From Adiantum capillus-veneris (lineage: Eukaryota; Streptophyta; Polypodiopsida; Polypodiales; Pteridaceae): a stretch of 64,000 nucleotides of DNA. Positions 1 to 13,014 of this stretch are shown here, piece after piece. Position numbers and translations under genes: made by a program. The first letter of the stretch is position 1, and every line of letters starts with the position of its first letter. The notes beneath the pieces were generated by a model that searched no databases, was not told where the DNA came from, and saw only the letters and a list, made by a program, of their open reading frames with translations. The stretch lies in contig CM043961.1 of NCBI GenBank assembly GCA_014529385.2, forward strand, positions 18,644,478-18,708,477, written 5' to 3'.

Positions 1-408
1 AGCAACAAACATGGACATCGACGCATCGACAAACGACACCAAAAACACTCAATGGCGACAACAATTCAAAGAAAGACGTCAAAGATATGCCCCAGCCGGC
101 ACCAAAATTGGTGAGCGTGCTACACCAATGCACGAATAAAGCCTGTGATTGCTGACATCTCATCCACAGCGCATTTCCTCAATAAACATCAACAAGGTAA
201 TTAATTTTCCGTTTTCTAAGCCAAGCTTTGTAAAAAACCATTTGTATATTCCACCTCTCTCTAGGTGATGGTCACAAAGGCCCACCTAGGAGAATATCAT
301 TTTCTTATTTCTCCCAAAACAAAGCACCAGTCAACCATTCGGGATGTGGCTGCCTTCTTTGTCTCTTTAGCTTATGGCCCTAAACATAATTAGTTTGTAC
401 TAAACTAA
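1..408 (+). repeat. Part of 5' LTR of element A (direct repeat with 6297-6705)
   Basis: From AGCAACAAACATGGACATCG to CTAAACTAAG this stretch matches 6297-6705 with scattered substitutions and small indels. Similarity stops at 408. Here the sequence runs on into CTATAAAAG at about 421, a good TATA box, followed by the CT-rich block, so the LTR probably continues to about 1130. The start lies outside the window. Confidence 0.7.
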
Positions 409-420
409 GCAGCCTACACC

Positions 421-429
421 TATAAAAGA
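421..429 (+). promoter_or_regulatory. TATA-like box in 5' LTR of element A
   Basis: CTATAAAAG sits inside the presumed 5' LTR about 140 bases before the first CT tract. It is a plausible retrotransposon promoter. No start site can be read from sequence alone. Confidence 0.45.
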
Positions 430-560
430 GCACTGAGAGGTCACTATTGAGAGGAGTCAGCACTTGAAGGAGAATTCATGCACATAAAGTGACTTCAAGG
501 GTCACTATGCACAAGAGTAGGATCTCCGTACACATGAAATTTTCCTAGAGAATGCACTAT

Positions 561-1021
<461 letters not shown>

Positions 1022-1620
1022 GTGCGCTCTGTTGTTGTCATTCAAATCACTGATGTCCGCGTCCTAGCCTCTCAAAGCTAGGTGGTGCCCCTTGTTCACT
1101 CCCCGTGACAAGTTTTGCGTGCACAGGTCTGGCGTAGAGGCCGCTGGGGTCTGTTTTGCACTTTTGATTGTCATTTGGTGGCCCCACTAAGGAGGGCTTC
1201 TCAAAATCCTTCAATTTGCAACGCTGAAAATGATGCACGTCGTCAACCATGGACGAGTGGCTGTGGGAATTTTCCAATTGGAGAATAGAGGAGGAAGAAA
1301 TTGAAGAAGCACTAAGAGCTTTCATCGAAGTGCTGCTGCTGGAATACACCATCGTCAACATCTAGGAAGTAAGTTCTCCATCTCACGTCTCTCATTCTAA
1401 CGGTGAATCAAGAGCCACACGAGGGAGGGTAGCAGGCTGCTCTCATTGTCGTCACCCATCGCACTCTATCAATGAGTGCTATTAATGGAAGTAAAGGAGA
1501 AGCGGAATCCTCTACATTGACGTCCACCGCCAAGAAATCATCCATATTAAGGAAGGAAAGATGTTATTAAAGCCTCTCTTCCCTAAGGAATCAAAATAGA
1601 AGTGTAGCCTCTGCTCCTAA

Positions 1621-2049
1621 GTGGCCAAAAGGGGTTGCTCGTACCAAGGGAAAAGGAGGGCTAGGCCAATCTTAAATCACATGGACCCCAAGGAAGAAGA
1701 AACACCTGGCCACGTGAGTGCTTTGAGTTTGTCTCTGGAAAGCAGAATCGTACCTAGGCTGCCAGAAAGAAGGTCATCCAAAGTAAAGTGGCGGAAGATC
1801 GCCTATCGATTCGCGACGCGCATGCGAGTGCTGCCAGTTCACTTTGACAACCCCAAAGCGGAGGTGATAAGGAGGTTCCCATGCCCTAGAGAGGAGTGGT
1901 TTGGCTATTGTCCTTGTTGTTTTGGAAGGCGGGTAGAGGGCCTTTCTCCTCTCCTCGTACAACTCATCCTGAAGAAATTGTCTACCACGGGTGAAACCCA
2001 GTGGGCGGAAGATGAGCTACAATTAAATGGTGTGGAATTCATGCTATGA
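1621..2049 (+). pseudogene. Unrecognised ORF in the 5' internal region of element A
   Basis: A 142-codon open frame lies between the LTR and the gag zinc-knuckle of element A. It is basic and has a CPCC motif near residue 97. I do not recognise the family. By position it could be the N-terminal part of Gag or the extra upstream ORF some Tat elements carry. Open frames resume in the same region after stops, so it looks decayed. Confidence 0.35.
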
Positions 2050-2599
2050 GAAGATTACGATAACTACTTATAATTTCTGCTAGCTAAAAGGCTATGAGTG
2101 GTCAAACACATCGCCATCACTCCATACGTGTTGAGCAATGAAGGGAAGGTGGAGCCTATGAAAGGGGATTACCTCTTGTGGATGTGCCGACTTGTCAACA
2201 CTGGCATGGTAAGGGTATAAGTGAGTACTCTACACTCTGTGCATCATGGATAACGGACCAACCGCTTTTCTGTTTAGGTTTTTGCAACACATGCATGTAC
2301 ATATATATGTGGATAGAAAAATCTTCTATCAGCAGAAGATTGTGTTCTTGTTTGGTGTTGCGGCGCTAGGAAAGATCCTTAGCTCCCCAAGTCCCATCAT
2401 CCTCCCCGTGTTGGATTACCATCACTCCTTTAATGTTTCAATTTTCATCCTATTTTGATCTATCCACCCAAACTTCTAAGAAGCCGCTATAAGCCGCTAA
2501 GCTACTTGTGTGTTTCTTTTTTCTTTTTAAGAGCTTGAAAAAAAATCTTATTTTGCAATGGTAAACGTTTCCTTCCCAACCACACCTAGCCACACCTGT

Positions 2600-3210
2600 A
2601 GCAGCATTACAGAGGAATCGGCCACAGGAACCGACTAAAGATCAACAAGACCTTCTCAACCAAATACCAACCAGTTAGAGAATCTTTCAGTACATCTGGT
2701 GCAGCAAGTGCATGCACCTGCCAAAAATCCAGAGCAAGGAAGAGGGCAGCGACTGAAGACAGAATCAAGACTACCATTGTTACAACCGTGGAGAGGATGG
2801 CCATGGCACGTACTACTGCCCTCATCCAAGAAGGCAGAACTTCAATAGAGGAGTAAGGTAGAATCAGATTTCTCCACCAAGGGCGAGGCCACCACCACCC
2901 AGGCAACCAGAGCCGATTCCACCGGTCCAAATCCTTCAACCGCTCGTACAACCACCACTGCAACCTCTAATTCCACGTCTACTCCCCTCCCCACCTGGCT
3001 CGAAACCAAGTAGTGAGCGTCATCAGTCTTGAAGCTAAGGGAAAGGAGAAGGTAGAAGAGCGTGTCAAAGAGAAGGACAAAGGAAAAGGAAAAGTAGAAG
3101 AAGTTGATGCCATGGGAGTGAAGCGTGCTAGGCACGAAGAGGCATCTCAAAGGGAGGAAAAGATGAAAGGAAAAGGAGAGTCTAGCAAGCATGTGTCTAA
3201 GCCTCGGTAG
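2600..3210 (+). pseudogene. Gag C-terminal region of element A with damaged zinc knuckle
   Basis: Positions 2778-2819 read CYNRGEDGHGTYYC, a CCHC knuckle (C-x2-C-x4-H-x4-C) in which the second cysteine codon has become Arg (CGT, one step from TGT). A proline-rich stretch and then, in another frame (3013-3210), a Lys/Glu-rich segment follow. Gag would package the element RNA. The lost cysteine and the frame changes mean this copy is not functional. Confidence 0.6.
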
Positions 3211-3222
3211 AAGATCGACATC

Positions 3223-3690
3223 GTGGATTTTTTGCTGGGCGAGTATGCTCTTGTGAATGTAGTCAAGGTGAAGGCATTCAACACAGAAGTGGAGGTAGAA
3301 ATTTTTGTCATGTCACACAAAGGGGAGGGCTACCCTATTATTCTCAGGATGCCATGTCTCATGGCTATGGAGGCTAAGCAAGACTGGAGTACCGGAATGA
3401 TTCAAATGAAGGATGCTAAGGGAAAGCCCATATTCTATGACATGAAGACTGGTAAACAATGCAACATGATCTTGGAGGCATCAAAAGATGAATTCACCAG
3501 TGACTCTTTGACCACCTCGGGAGAAGAGATCAAAACAACTAAAGAGAGCGACAGTAGCATCAAAGTGATGGGATTCATCCTTAGAGATCCAAAGAGATTG
3601 ACACGGTCCGAAGCACCACTGGAGGACCAAGAGGGACCATCAGGTACGCAACCCTTGGTGGATACAAGTAAGTTATATCGGATCCAATGA
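3223..3690 (+). pseudogene. Protease-like segment of element A
   Basis: The frame includes YPIILRMPCLMAM, which resembles the C-terminal retropepsin signature (ILGRPWL in relatives) that follows the active site. I see no DTG/DSG triad upstream in this frame, so the catalytic half is missing or mutated. Position between gag and RT supports the protease call. Confidence 0.5.
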
Positions 3691-3724
3691 GATAGCTAGT
3701 GAAGAGAGAGAAGAGTACATCTCT

Positions 3725-4430
3725 ATGCTGGGTAACTTCACCACACTTTTCATTGATGGTTATGACAAGATCATAGGCATCATAGTGGTGCATCACCGCA
3801 TAAGACTCAAGGAAGGAAGTAAGACTATGGTGCAAAATCTCAGAAGGCTTGGGGTAGTTCAGCAAGAGTCATTGCTCAAAGAGGTAAGGAATTTTCTACA
3901 GGCAGGTTTCATTTACCCCGTCAAATACTCAGAGTGGGTCTCTCCAATGGTGGTCATGCCAAAGAAGAACGGTAAGTGGAGAGTTTGTGTAGACCACAAA
4001 CCTCTCAATGCACCAACAAAGAGGGATCATTTTCCCATCCCATTCCAAGACGAGATTCTCAACAAAGTAGCAGGTCATGAGTGCTACACAATATGTGATG
4101 TCTACTCAAGCTACTTCCTGATTAGCATTGCAGAAGAAGACCAAAAAATGAAAACCTTCATAACACCATGGGGATGTTTTGCTTACAAAGTGATGCCTTT
4201 TGGCCTCACCAACACTCCGACCATATTCCAATGCTATGTAACTTTTGTCTTCTAGCCATACTTTGGTAAGTCAATATGGGTTTTCATAAATGATTTGTGC
4301 ATCTAAGCTCTCGCTCCCTCCATTTGAGCAAGGTCTATGATGGCCTGGCTAGGCTGCAAACCTTGGGTGGCCAGCTTAACATAGATAAGTATTGGTGAAA
4401 GCAAGGTCACTCTTATCGGCCATGTAATTT
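3725..4430 (+). pseudogene. Reverse transcriptase of element A
   Basis: The frame 3725-4255 has the gypsy RT landmarks: GFIYPVKYSEWVSPMVVMPK, then WRVCVDHKPLN, then YKVMPFGLTNTPTIFQ. After a stop at 4255 the frame continues with VFINDLCI, where the usual (F/Y)xDD is FIND, so one catalytic aspartate is Asn. It would copy element RNA into cDNA. At least two stops plus the lost aspartate make it a pseudogene. Confidence 0.8.
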
Positions 4431-4480
4431 TAGCCAAAGGAATTGAAGCTGACCCAAGCAAGGTTCAAGCTTTAGTATCT

Positions 4481-5086
4481 TTGTCATCACCCACAATAGC
4501 TAAGCAATTAGTCTCTTTCCTTCAGAAGGTAAGGTATATGAGCAGGTTCATCAACTTGCTCTCTCAATTGATTCTCCCTTTACAACAAGTCACCCATAGA
4601 GATGTCGTCCTATGGAGTGAAGAAAATGAGCAATATTTTGGTGAAGTAAAACAAATCCTGGCTTCACTTCCCACCATTGCACCCCCTAGATGGGACAAGC
4701 CATTTTATGTTAACCTCAGTGTAGGAAGTGATACACTTGGGGCCGTACTAATGTAGAAGGATTCCCAAACCTCTTTCATGCGTCCTATCTACTTCTCTAG
4801 TCGTGTCATGACCCCATCAGAAAAAGGATTCACCATAGTAGAGCACATGGTGCTTGCATTTATGTTTGCCACTACAAAGTTCCGCTCTTATCTATTGCCT
4901 AGACCCTTTGTAATTCTTACAATGGAAGAAGTCTTTCCGTATGTGATGCAAGACATGGATGTCTCATCCAGAATCTCTAAGTGGCTCGTTAGATTACAAG
5001 ACTTTGATTACACTATGCAAGTGGAGAACTCCACCAGAGCTAGTCTAGTAGGTACTCTACTCATCGTCACTATCAGAAGAAGCTAA
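4481..5086 (+). pseudogene. Ty3-type RNase H of element A
   Basis: After the RT, the frame contains SFLQKVRYMSRFINLLSQL (end of RT/connection), then WDKPFYVNLSVGSDTLGAVL and PIYFSSRVMTPSEKGFTIVE, matching the first RNase H of gypsy pol. A stop at 4754 splits it. This is the ordinary gypsy RNase H and is distinct from the one that follows. Confidence 0.75.
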
Positions 5087-5154
5087 AGGTCGACACAGAA
5101 GGCAAAGGAGTGACACCAATGGTAGAAGCTCCTAAGCTAGTAGGAGTTCACTCT

Positions 5155-5613
5155 CTTTTCTTTGATGGAGCTTACAAAAGGACAGTGGACTAGGCTGTAG
5201 CTGGCATCGTCATTTTCAATGAGCAAAAGGAAAAGGTCTTCTCTATTGGGCAACTACTACACTCCCACTCCAACAATGAAGGAGAGTACGTGGCCATAAT
5301 TCTTGGATTATGACAATGTGTTTTACAAGGGGTTCAGTGTCTAAATGTGTTTGGTGATGCCATGCTCTTAATAAAGCAGATAAATGGCACTTGGGTTTGT
5401 AAAAATCAGGTATTGCTTGGCCAATTATGCCAAGTTAAGGATCTTTTAAGAAATTTTGAAGCAGTGCAGCTATTTCATGTCCCTAGGACAGAAAATCAAG
5501 AAGCAGATGCTCTAGCCAAGGAAAGAATACAAGATGTTCCCATAGGATCAATCAAACCAAAGCTGCCCCTCTTTCAGGTAGTGATGCTATGCTTGATATC
5601 ATCAACTTCTTAG
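5155..5613 (+). pseudogene. Second (archaeal-type) RNase H of element A
   Basis: The frame from about 5155 reads LFFDGAYKRTVD, then SNNEGEYVA, VFGDAMLLIKQ and ENQEADALAKE. These supply the D-E-D-D residues of an RNase HI fold. Two RNase H domains in one pol are the hallmark of the Tat lineage. Stops at about 5191 and 5311 break it. No integrase follows; only about 160 bases separate it from the polypurine tract. Confidence 0.75.
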
Positions 5614-5775
5614 ATACAAGAGAATGTCTTAAAGGGTATACCAAGGGCCAGAAACAATGGCTTGTCCGAAAGGCAATAGAGAATCAGAAGGAGAGCTAGA
5701 GGCATGAATGTCTCTAGCCAGAAGGGAAGGGCGAATGATAGCCGGCTTTCAAAAGCCTCGATCGTGGGAACTAGC

Positions 5776-5792
5776 CCCAAGAGGGGGAGATT
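5776..5792 (+). promoter_or_regulatory. Polypurine tract of element A
   Basis: AAGAGGGGGAGA lies just upstream of the presumed 3' LTR start (TGAATTAAAAAATG). This is where plus-strand DNA synthesis would be primed. The exact LTR edge is uncertain by a few bases. Confidence 0.55.
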
Positions 5793-6705
<913 letters not shown>

Positions 6706-7329
6706 GCTCTCCTCTTAATTTTTCTCATTGACCTCTCAATCTCCCAATCTTAGGGAATGTATATATATAGTAATATACTCAAAAAAACAAAAATAAAAAG
6801 GTAAAAGAGCAAGAGCCACCAAACAAAAAGCTAGAAACCTATAGATTCTAGTACATGACCCTTCTAATATTTTCACACTAACCAACATCTATCTGTGTGT
6901 ACAGATATGGCTAGTACTCTAGAGTCATCCACTCCTACCTTGGTTGAGAGGTACGCTCTTTACTTTTCACAAGTTTTTCACATAGTCTACTTGGTGCTTG
7001 TCTGTGAATGGGATTTGGTAGATACGCTAGCATGTGAGAAGAATTTTGAGGAATTAGAATGATTGATACGTCTCTTGACCACGAGTGATCTCTACTTAGT
7101 AGAGAGCGTCTCTCTGATTGCACAAACTTACCCTTTTCACCAAGATGCCTATCTAGTGACATTCTTAGTGAACATTTGTGCCTCTATTGATGAGGAAGAT
7201 TTACATGATTGCACGCATAGCACTTATGGTCTCACGGATAATGACTTTGTCTTTCTCATCGACAATGACGAGAATAGGGGTTTAGACCTAGGGCTACCCG
7301 TCCATCTATTCAATATCATGTTCCCTTGA
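6706..7329 (+). mobile_element. Partial family-D LTR carrying an ORF
   Basis: Positions 6710-7130 match the minus strand of about 45110-44690, which lies just downstream of the polypurine tract of element D; both are therefore LTR sequence. A TATA-like run (TATATATAGTAATATAC) at about 6760 precedes an ORF starting ATGGCTAGTACTCTAGAG at 6907. It continues to 7329 with one in-frame TGA near 7060, where the D copy has TGG. The protein begins MASTLESSTP and contains CEWDLVDTLACEKNFEELE and later Asp/Glu-rich sequence. I do not recognise the family. Confidence 0.6.
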
Positions 7330-8026
7330 CCCTCTAGGGGGGTGCAAATAATTAAGTTAGGGTTTCTTATGTTGTTTGATTGTGTTCAATAAAGGTTGGT
7401 ACCTCTTCCCAATGATGTGCCTTCTACAGGTATTCCTTGTGTTTTCTAGTATGTACAGGAACGTGTTGCAAATTTGTAATTTTTAACTTCATGGAATCTT
7501 TGTCTCGTTTACTCTTTGAATCGAGCACGATCATCAACACGAACGTGTTGCAAATTTGTAATTTTTAACTTCATGGAATCTTTGTCTCATTTACTCTTCG
7601 AATCGAGCACGATCATCAACACGAACAGGTGTTTCTTGTCCATTAGCATTGCCTCTTGTCTTTTTTATATCATCCATGTTGTTTGCTTTAACTATGATTG
7701 GTAGCACAATATTCAGCACATTTGCTTAGTATTAAACTTAGATTCAATATAATTTTTTGTCATAGTCCCTTGTCTAGGTGTAAGAATCAAGCAGTCTGAT
7801 TAAGCTAGTTTGACCCAGATAGACATTAGAGATCTTCTCTTAATACCATGGGAAATGCCTTTCTAATTGTCAATGGTTACTTTAAGTTCTTAATCCAATT
7901 TAGGTAGAACTTTATGCAATGTACTAGTGCTTTCTAGTGGGCTTAATCCCTCTTGACCTTTAGTTTAACTATTATAAAGGGAGTTTACTATTGTGATGAG
8001 CCTGGGGCGGATAACAGTGTCAATAT
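7330..8026. other. No gene seen; contains an 82-base tandem duplication
   Basis: AT-rich sequence without supported coding. Units 7459-7540 and 7541-7622 are an 82-base tandem duplication (GAACGTGTTGCAAATTTG...) with very few differences. Confidence 0.7.
7459..7622 (+). repeat. Two-copy tandem duplication, period 82
   Basis: The second unit begins at 7541 and differs by about two C/T changes, so the duplication is recent. Confidence 0.9.
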
Positions 8027-8250
8027 GACCCCCCAAAGTTACAAAATGGAAAGGCAATGAGAACAAACAAAAAAAAGTGCCAAGAATGTAGAATCTTAAT
8101 TTGGTACTTCACTCACATGTATTGCCTATGGTACTAGAGCCCTAGAGGTTCCCAGTGTGGGCGCTTTTCCTTGAAAAGCAAAAAGCCCAAGGCATACAAA
8201 ATAACCACACATCAAAAATTAAATCAATGTGAAAAAAACTTTGGGGGGTC
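8027..8250. repeat. 224-base segment bounded by a perfect 14-base inverted repeat
   Basis: GACCCCCCAAAGTT at 8027-8040 is the exact reverse complement of 8237-8250. The interior is AT-rich and non-coding. It could be a small MITE or a structured RNA stem; no target-site duplication is obvious. Confidence 0.45.
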
Positions 8251-8759
8251 AAAGAAAAGGGAATAATTCAGGCGATGATTTTATAAGCAATTCCTTTTAT
8301 TGTAGCTTAACTATGTAAAGGTCTTCTAGGTATAGCCTCTAGTCAACCTTCGGATATGAAATACTTTGCTCTCGTGATTAAACAGCTTAATTGACCAGAG
8401 AGAATTGAGAAGCTTACACATGGTATTATTAGTTGACCTCTAGTGCCTCTCAACCGTTAAATTAGCAACCCCAAACTTGTTTGTTTTTTACCTTTACAAG
8501 TGCTTATGTGTTTGATTATATTACAATTTAATGTCTACTACTGACAAATTGTTTAATATCCTGCTACCAATCAATCTGTGTGTCTATACACTATATATGT
8601 TTGTTAATTGTATATGAGAATGCAATTACCGTGCCATTTTTTGTTGATTTTGTAGTGTTTGGAGAAGCAAAAAACAACCTCAGATGCTCTTCCACCTCGA
8701 TGAGCAGGCTTCATCTCAATAGCTTTCGAGGACGGAATCTACATCAAGAAGGGGAGCAT

Positions 8760-9076
8760 GTTAACCCTCACGGACACCCTATTGCCTTTGACGGAGGCCT
8801 TATTATTTATTTGATTGAGTCATGGACCGGGCTTGTCGGTTCAATAGGTGTGTAGGTGATTACCAATGAGAGGTGCACCACTTATTCCGTTTTTACATGA
8901 TTTTTACTATGATCGACCATTGTGGGTGTCCATGTGTGAATGGATCAGACTCTTATAAAAGGTCCATTTAACCTAAAATCCTCATTCTTGGAGGTGCATG
9001 CTAAGAAGTGCTATTGCTCTACCTCTATCTCCTTCTCCTTTGTGTGCTCATGGATGTGTGTGTGTGTGCGCGCGCG

Positions 9077-9116
<40 letters not shown>

Positions 9117-9250
9117 ATCGAGCATTGCGGCGGCATCGGTGGTGGTGACGGCCCCTTCTTCTTTGCGGCACAAGATCCTTCACAACGGAAGCATTAAGCG
9201 GTAAGTGACACACCATTGCCCCTTTGAGCTTGCTAGGGCTGTCTAGCTGT
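8760..9250 (+). repeat. Probable LTR (or solo LTR) starting TGTTAACCCTCACGG
   Basis: AAGAAGGGGAGCA just before 8760 looks like a polypurine tract and the sequence then starts TGTTAACCC. Inside are CTCTTATAAAAGG (about 8951, a TATA box) and a GA tract at 9079-9114. The first ~210 bases are clearly related to the module at 32440-32667 inside chromovirus E's LTR. The right edge is not resolved; a minus-strand gypsy remnant follows. Confidence 0.55.
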
Positions 9251-10409
9251 GTGCTTGCAGTAATTCGTGGCTCGCACACGGTGTTTTGGCAAGTTCCCAG
9301 TCTTCAACACGTGCAACAAAGGGCACACTTAGCCTTAAAATTTGTCTTGACTGGAAATAAATGGGTCATTTTTGTAAGCATATCAACAACCACAAAAATA
9401 GAGTCACATCCCAGAGATGTAGGAAGTCCTATAATAAAATCCATGGATATACATTCCCATTTCATTTGTGGTGCATCAATAGGTTGAAGCTTACTGGGTA
9501 TCAAACTCGTTCAGCTTTAATATGTTGACATGTTAAACATCTTGTAACAAAGTTCAACACATCACACTTTAGTCCTCACCAAAGGCAACTCCTCCGTACA
9601 GTAGAGTAAGTCTTAATCTATCCTAGGTGTCCTGCTTATAGGTATGTCATGAGCTTCCTGTAATATCTGAAGTTTGATCCCACCTTGATTTGGGATACAA
9701 AGATTGTTAACTAAAGTAAAGGTCATCGCCTCAACGTGGAAGCCTTTGATTTGTCTCTCTTGCTTCTCCGTGCGATTATTTAAGTTCATGAAGTAGTGGA
9801 TTCTTATGTAATACGAGTCACGAGGCATACCTTCTTGAATAAGGTCAATTAAAGAGGTAGTAGAGGTTGTGTCAGCCACTACAGCACTCTTCTTGCTTAA
9901 GACATCGGCCACAAGATTTTCTTTCCCAGGTTTGTATTTGATTCCAAAATCATATTCACATAGCAACTTCATCCATCTTCATTGTCGCATATTAAGGTCA
10001 GTTGGGTGTAGATCCACTTCAGGCTTTTACGGTCGGTATGTAGTTCAAATATCCATCCAAAAAGATAATGTCGTCGTACTTTAAGAGCATGCACAACGGC
10101 CAATAATCCAAGTCATGTGTAGGATAATTTAACTCATGTATACATAACTTACGAGATTCATAAGCTACTGGTTTTCCTTCTTGAGACATAACGCCGCCGA
10201 TTGCTTGTCCACTTTCATCAGTGGAGCACAGTGAATGTCTTTGAGAAGTCAAGAAGCTGTAGTACTGGAACATTCACCAAACTTTCATCAGTGGTGCACA
10301 GTGAATGTCTTTGAGAAGTCTGGAAGTTGTAGTATTGGAGCATTCACAAAAGCTTCTTTGAGTTTCTCAAAACTAGCTCAGCATATTGTTTAAAGTGAAT
10401 GTTGCATGT
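9250..10409 (-). pseudogene. Gypsy pol remnant: RNase H and N-terminal integrase
   Basis: On the minus strand, from high to low coordinate: APILQLPDFSKTFTVHH (end of RT/start of RNase H, about 10330), then SGQAIGGVMSQEGKPVAYES (10273-10019), then YKPGKENLVADVLSKK (9972-9613) and an integrase core start, WECISMDFIIGLPTSLGCDS (9504-9304). The HHCC zinc finger between them is damaged. The order fits RNase H to integrase of a chromovirus-like gypsy element. A 70-base tandem duplication shifts the frame at 10211-10350. The 5' part is lost at the junction with element B. Confidence 0.75.
10211..10350 (-). repeat. 70-base tandem duplication within the gypsy RNase H region
   Basis: ACTTTCATCAGTGG starts at 10211 and again at 10281. 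Since 70 is not a multiple of three, it frameshifts the gene and must postdate its activity. Confidence 0.85.
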
Positions 10410-10818
10410 TGTAATGGCTATTGCCCGCACAGGAGCAATAGGCATTACGGGAATGATTACCCGCAACTACATTATATGAACATCAACATATAAAAATAAC
10501 AAGAGAAGGAAGTACACAGTACACAGGCCCAGAACACCTCTTGCTTCATTCATTTGTATTCCAGACACAGAGTTACAACAGTAGTTGCCATGAATATCAT
10601 AGAGATTAGTTAAGTTACATCAAAAGACAGATATGCCCCTCCATATACAACCGCTGCTCCAGCGCAGATCGGGAACGGTGCACACACTTATGTCCCATGA
10701 TATCCTGTGAAGAACTGCCACTACGGCCGCCGCATACCGCATACCCCTGATCCGCAGTGCCCAGACCTCCGCAGGACCGCAGGACCGCAGGACCGCATGT
10801 GCGGCTAATGCCGTAACA
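10410..10818 (-). repeat. 3' LTR of element B
   Basis: 409 bases, TG...CA ends. It carries three extra-tandem copies of GCAGGACC near 10780, accounting for the 16-base length difference from the other LTR. Confidence 0.9.
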
Positions 10819-10819
10819 C

Positions 10820-11012
10820 CTGGCACGCACGGTGGATTGCGCGAACCCACACTCACCCCTCTGGTTGGAAGGTTCCGGTGGTTGCTCTGCACCCTGCTCT
10901 GGTGAAGAGGAAACATCAATATAGCCAAAGCCTCTAAAATCTACAGTATGTGCCTGATAGACCTCATCCAAAATGGAATCCAAAAATGTTGAGGAAAAGG
11001 ATCTGGAACAGT
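10820..11012 (-). other. 3' end of element B with polypurine tract
   Basis: On the minus strand, AGAGGGGTGAGTGTGGG (about 10842-10863) lies shortly upstream of the LTR start. Some open frame (VDFRGFGYIDVSSS) precedes it and may be the C-terminus of pol or a tail. The junction with chromovirus F is at about 11012. Confidence 0.45.
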
Positions 11013-12660
11013 AGCTGCATTCAAAGTCTTAAGTACTTCATGACGCAGACCAAGCACTCCGACAAACAAATGAGGTGGGCAAATTTCCTTTCGCGATTTC
11101 ATTTTCATATTGCTCACATTGCTGGCAAGCATAATCAAGTAGCTGATATACTCTCAAGACGGCCGAGAGTGAATGCGGTTTCCATAGAAACTCACAATGA
11201 TCTATCTTCAATGATAGATGAGTACGCTATTGATCCCGATTTTAGACATGTGATTTCAACCCTTGCATTAGGGAAGAAAGAAGAACCATTTACCTTACAA
11301 GATGGTTATCTTCTCTATGGCAATAGACTATGCGTTACTAACTCACTACGTGAGAAAGTAATGTATGAATCTCATGCTCCCCCATATGCGGGGCATAGAG
11401 GGATTCAGTCTACCCTAAAGGGAATTGAAACATATTTCTATTGGCCTACCATGAAAGTGAACATCATGAGTATGTTTCCAAATGTGTGGTATGTCAAAAG
11501 ACAAAATTTGATAGAGGGAAGCAACTTGGATTGCTTCAACCCTTGCCAATCCCTAATTCACCGTGGGAGAGCATATCCATGGATTTTATCTTTGGATTGC
11601 CTAAGTCTATCCATGGGAATACGGGAATATGGACGATAGTAGACAGGTTCAGTAAACAAGCTCATTTTATACCTGTCTAAAAGACTATCAAAGCCCATCA
11701 AATGGCAACCCTCTTCATTTCACAAATTTTCAAGTACCATGGCTTGCCAATGTCCATAGTGTCGGATAGAGATCCTAGAATGACCAGTAATTTCAGGAAG
11801 GGTCTCTTTGAGAATTTAGGGACAAGGCTAAACTTCTCTTCGGCCTATCATCCACAAACGGATGGCCAAAGTGAAATAGCTAACCTAACCATTCTCGATC
11901 TACTAAAAGCCTATGTAACGGAAGTAGATCAAAGATCCCAATGGGAGAAGTACTTACCCTTAGTGGAGTATGCTTACAATAACACTGTACATACTTCCAC
12001 GGGAAAAGCACCTTTCGAGGTAATTGAGGGAAGATCAAAAAGTCCCTTGCTACTTAAAGTACATGGGAAGATCTTCGCTGCAGATGAGTATAGCCGAGAC
12101 CTACAAGAATCTTTCCAAAAGATTAAGGATGCTATCTCTATCTCACAACAAAGGCAAAAGGCTGCTGCTGACAAGCACAGAAGAGCCCAAGCCTTTAAAG
12201 AAAATGATTGGTCTTGTTAAAGTTTCCCAAGGCTCGATTAAGGCACACGACGGGCAAGAATCCTACGGGCCACCAAAAGTACTATGCTAAACTAGCAAAA
12301 AGGTACTATGGTCCCTTTCAGATTCTTAGGTCAATCAATGAGATGGCCTATCAACTCAAGTTGCCCAATCATTGGCTCATACACAATGCTTTTCATGTGA
12401 GCCTATTAAAACCTTACAAAGGAGAGACACCTCAACAACCAACTATTGAAGACCCGCCGGAGATCGAGGACCAAGAGGAGGTGCTGCAGCCCGAGTCCAT
12501 TCTCCGACATGAAGACAAGGTACTAAGAGGCGGTAAGACTATCCGACGATATCTTATTAAGTTTAAGAATTATCCTTTTGAAGATGATAAATGGATGCAA
12601 GGCATACAATTAAAGGATAACCTAAACCTTGTCAATGCTTACAATGCTTCCCAAGAGTAA
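11013..12660 (+). pseudogene. RNase H (3' part), integrase and chromodomain of chromovirus F
   Basis: In order: YFMTQTKHSDKQMRWANFLS and KHNQVADILSRRP (RNase H end); HAPPYAGHRGIQSTLKGIET with a damaged HHCC finger; integrase core ISMDFIFGLPKS, then VSDRDPRMTS, then GQSEIANLT, giving the D, D, E residues; and [20 protein letters not shown] followed by a chromodomain-like segment ([11 protein letters not shown] to [12 protein letters not shown], about 12490-12600). The chromodomain is thought to guide integration to chromatin. Frame changes at about 11,500, 11,680 and 12,220 break it. Confidence 0.85.
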
Positions 12661-13000
12661 GCAAATGTACAAAATGTTAAAAATGAACAAATTTTTTGTC
12701 TTATAAGACTCTCTTTTTCTTTATTGTGCACAAAAATGAAGTAGTATGCATGCTTAGATCAAGTTTGCAGAGACCACGTCTCCCAAACACCAAGCAGAGC
12801 TTGTCACTCTACTATGGAAGACTGATAGGACTAATGTGCAGACATGCTTGCGGCAGCCCAGGCTCTCAAGCGCCAAATGGACTAGTCATCCACTATGGAA
12901 TGATGTCGTAGGGTAACATAGGGATCCTCTACCCGCTAAGAAAATGACTCATGAATATGCTTTATCTTCTCTACACCATAGTCGAGGACGGCTATGATTT

Positions 13001-13012
13001 CAAGAGAGAGGT
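13001..13012 (+). promoter_or_regulatory. Polypurine tract of chromovirus F
   Basis: AAGAGAGAGGTAA directly precedes the LTR start TGTCATAA at 13015. The same tract borders the LTRs of chromovirus E on the other strand. Confidence 0.7.
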
Positions 13013-13014
13013 AA

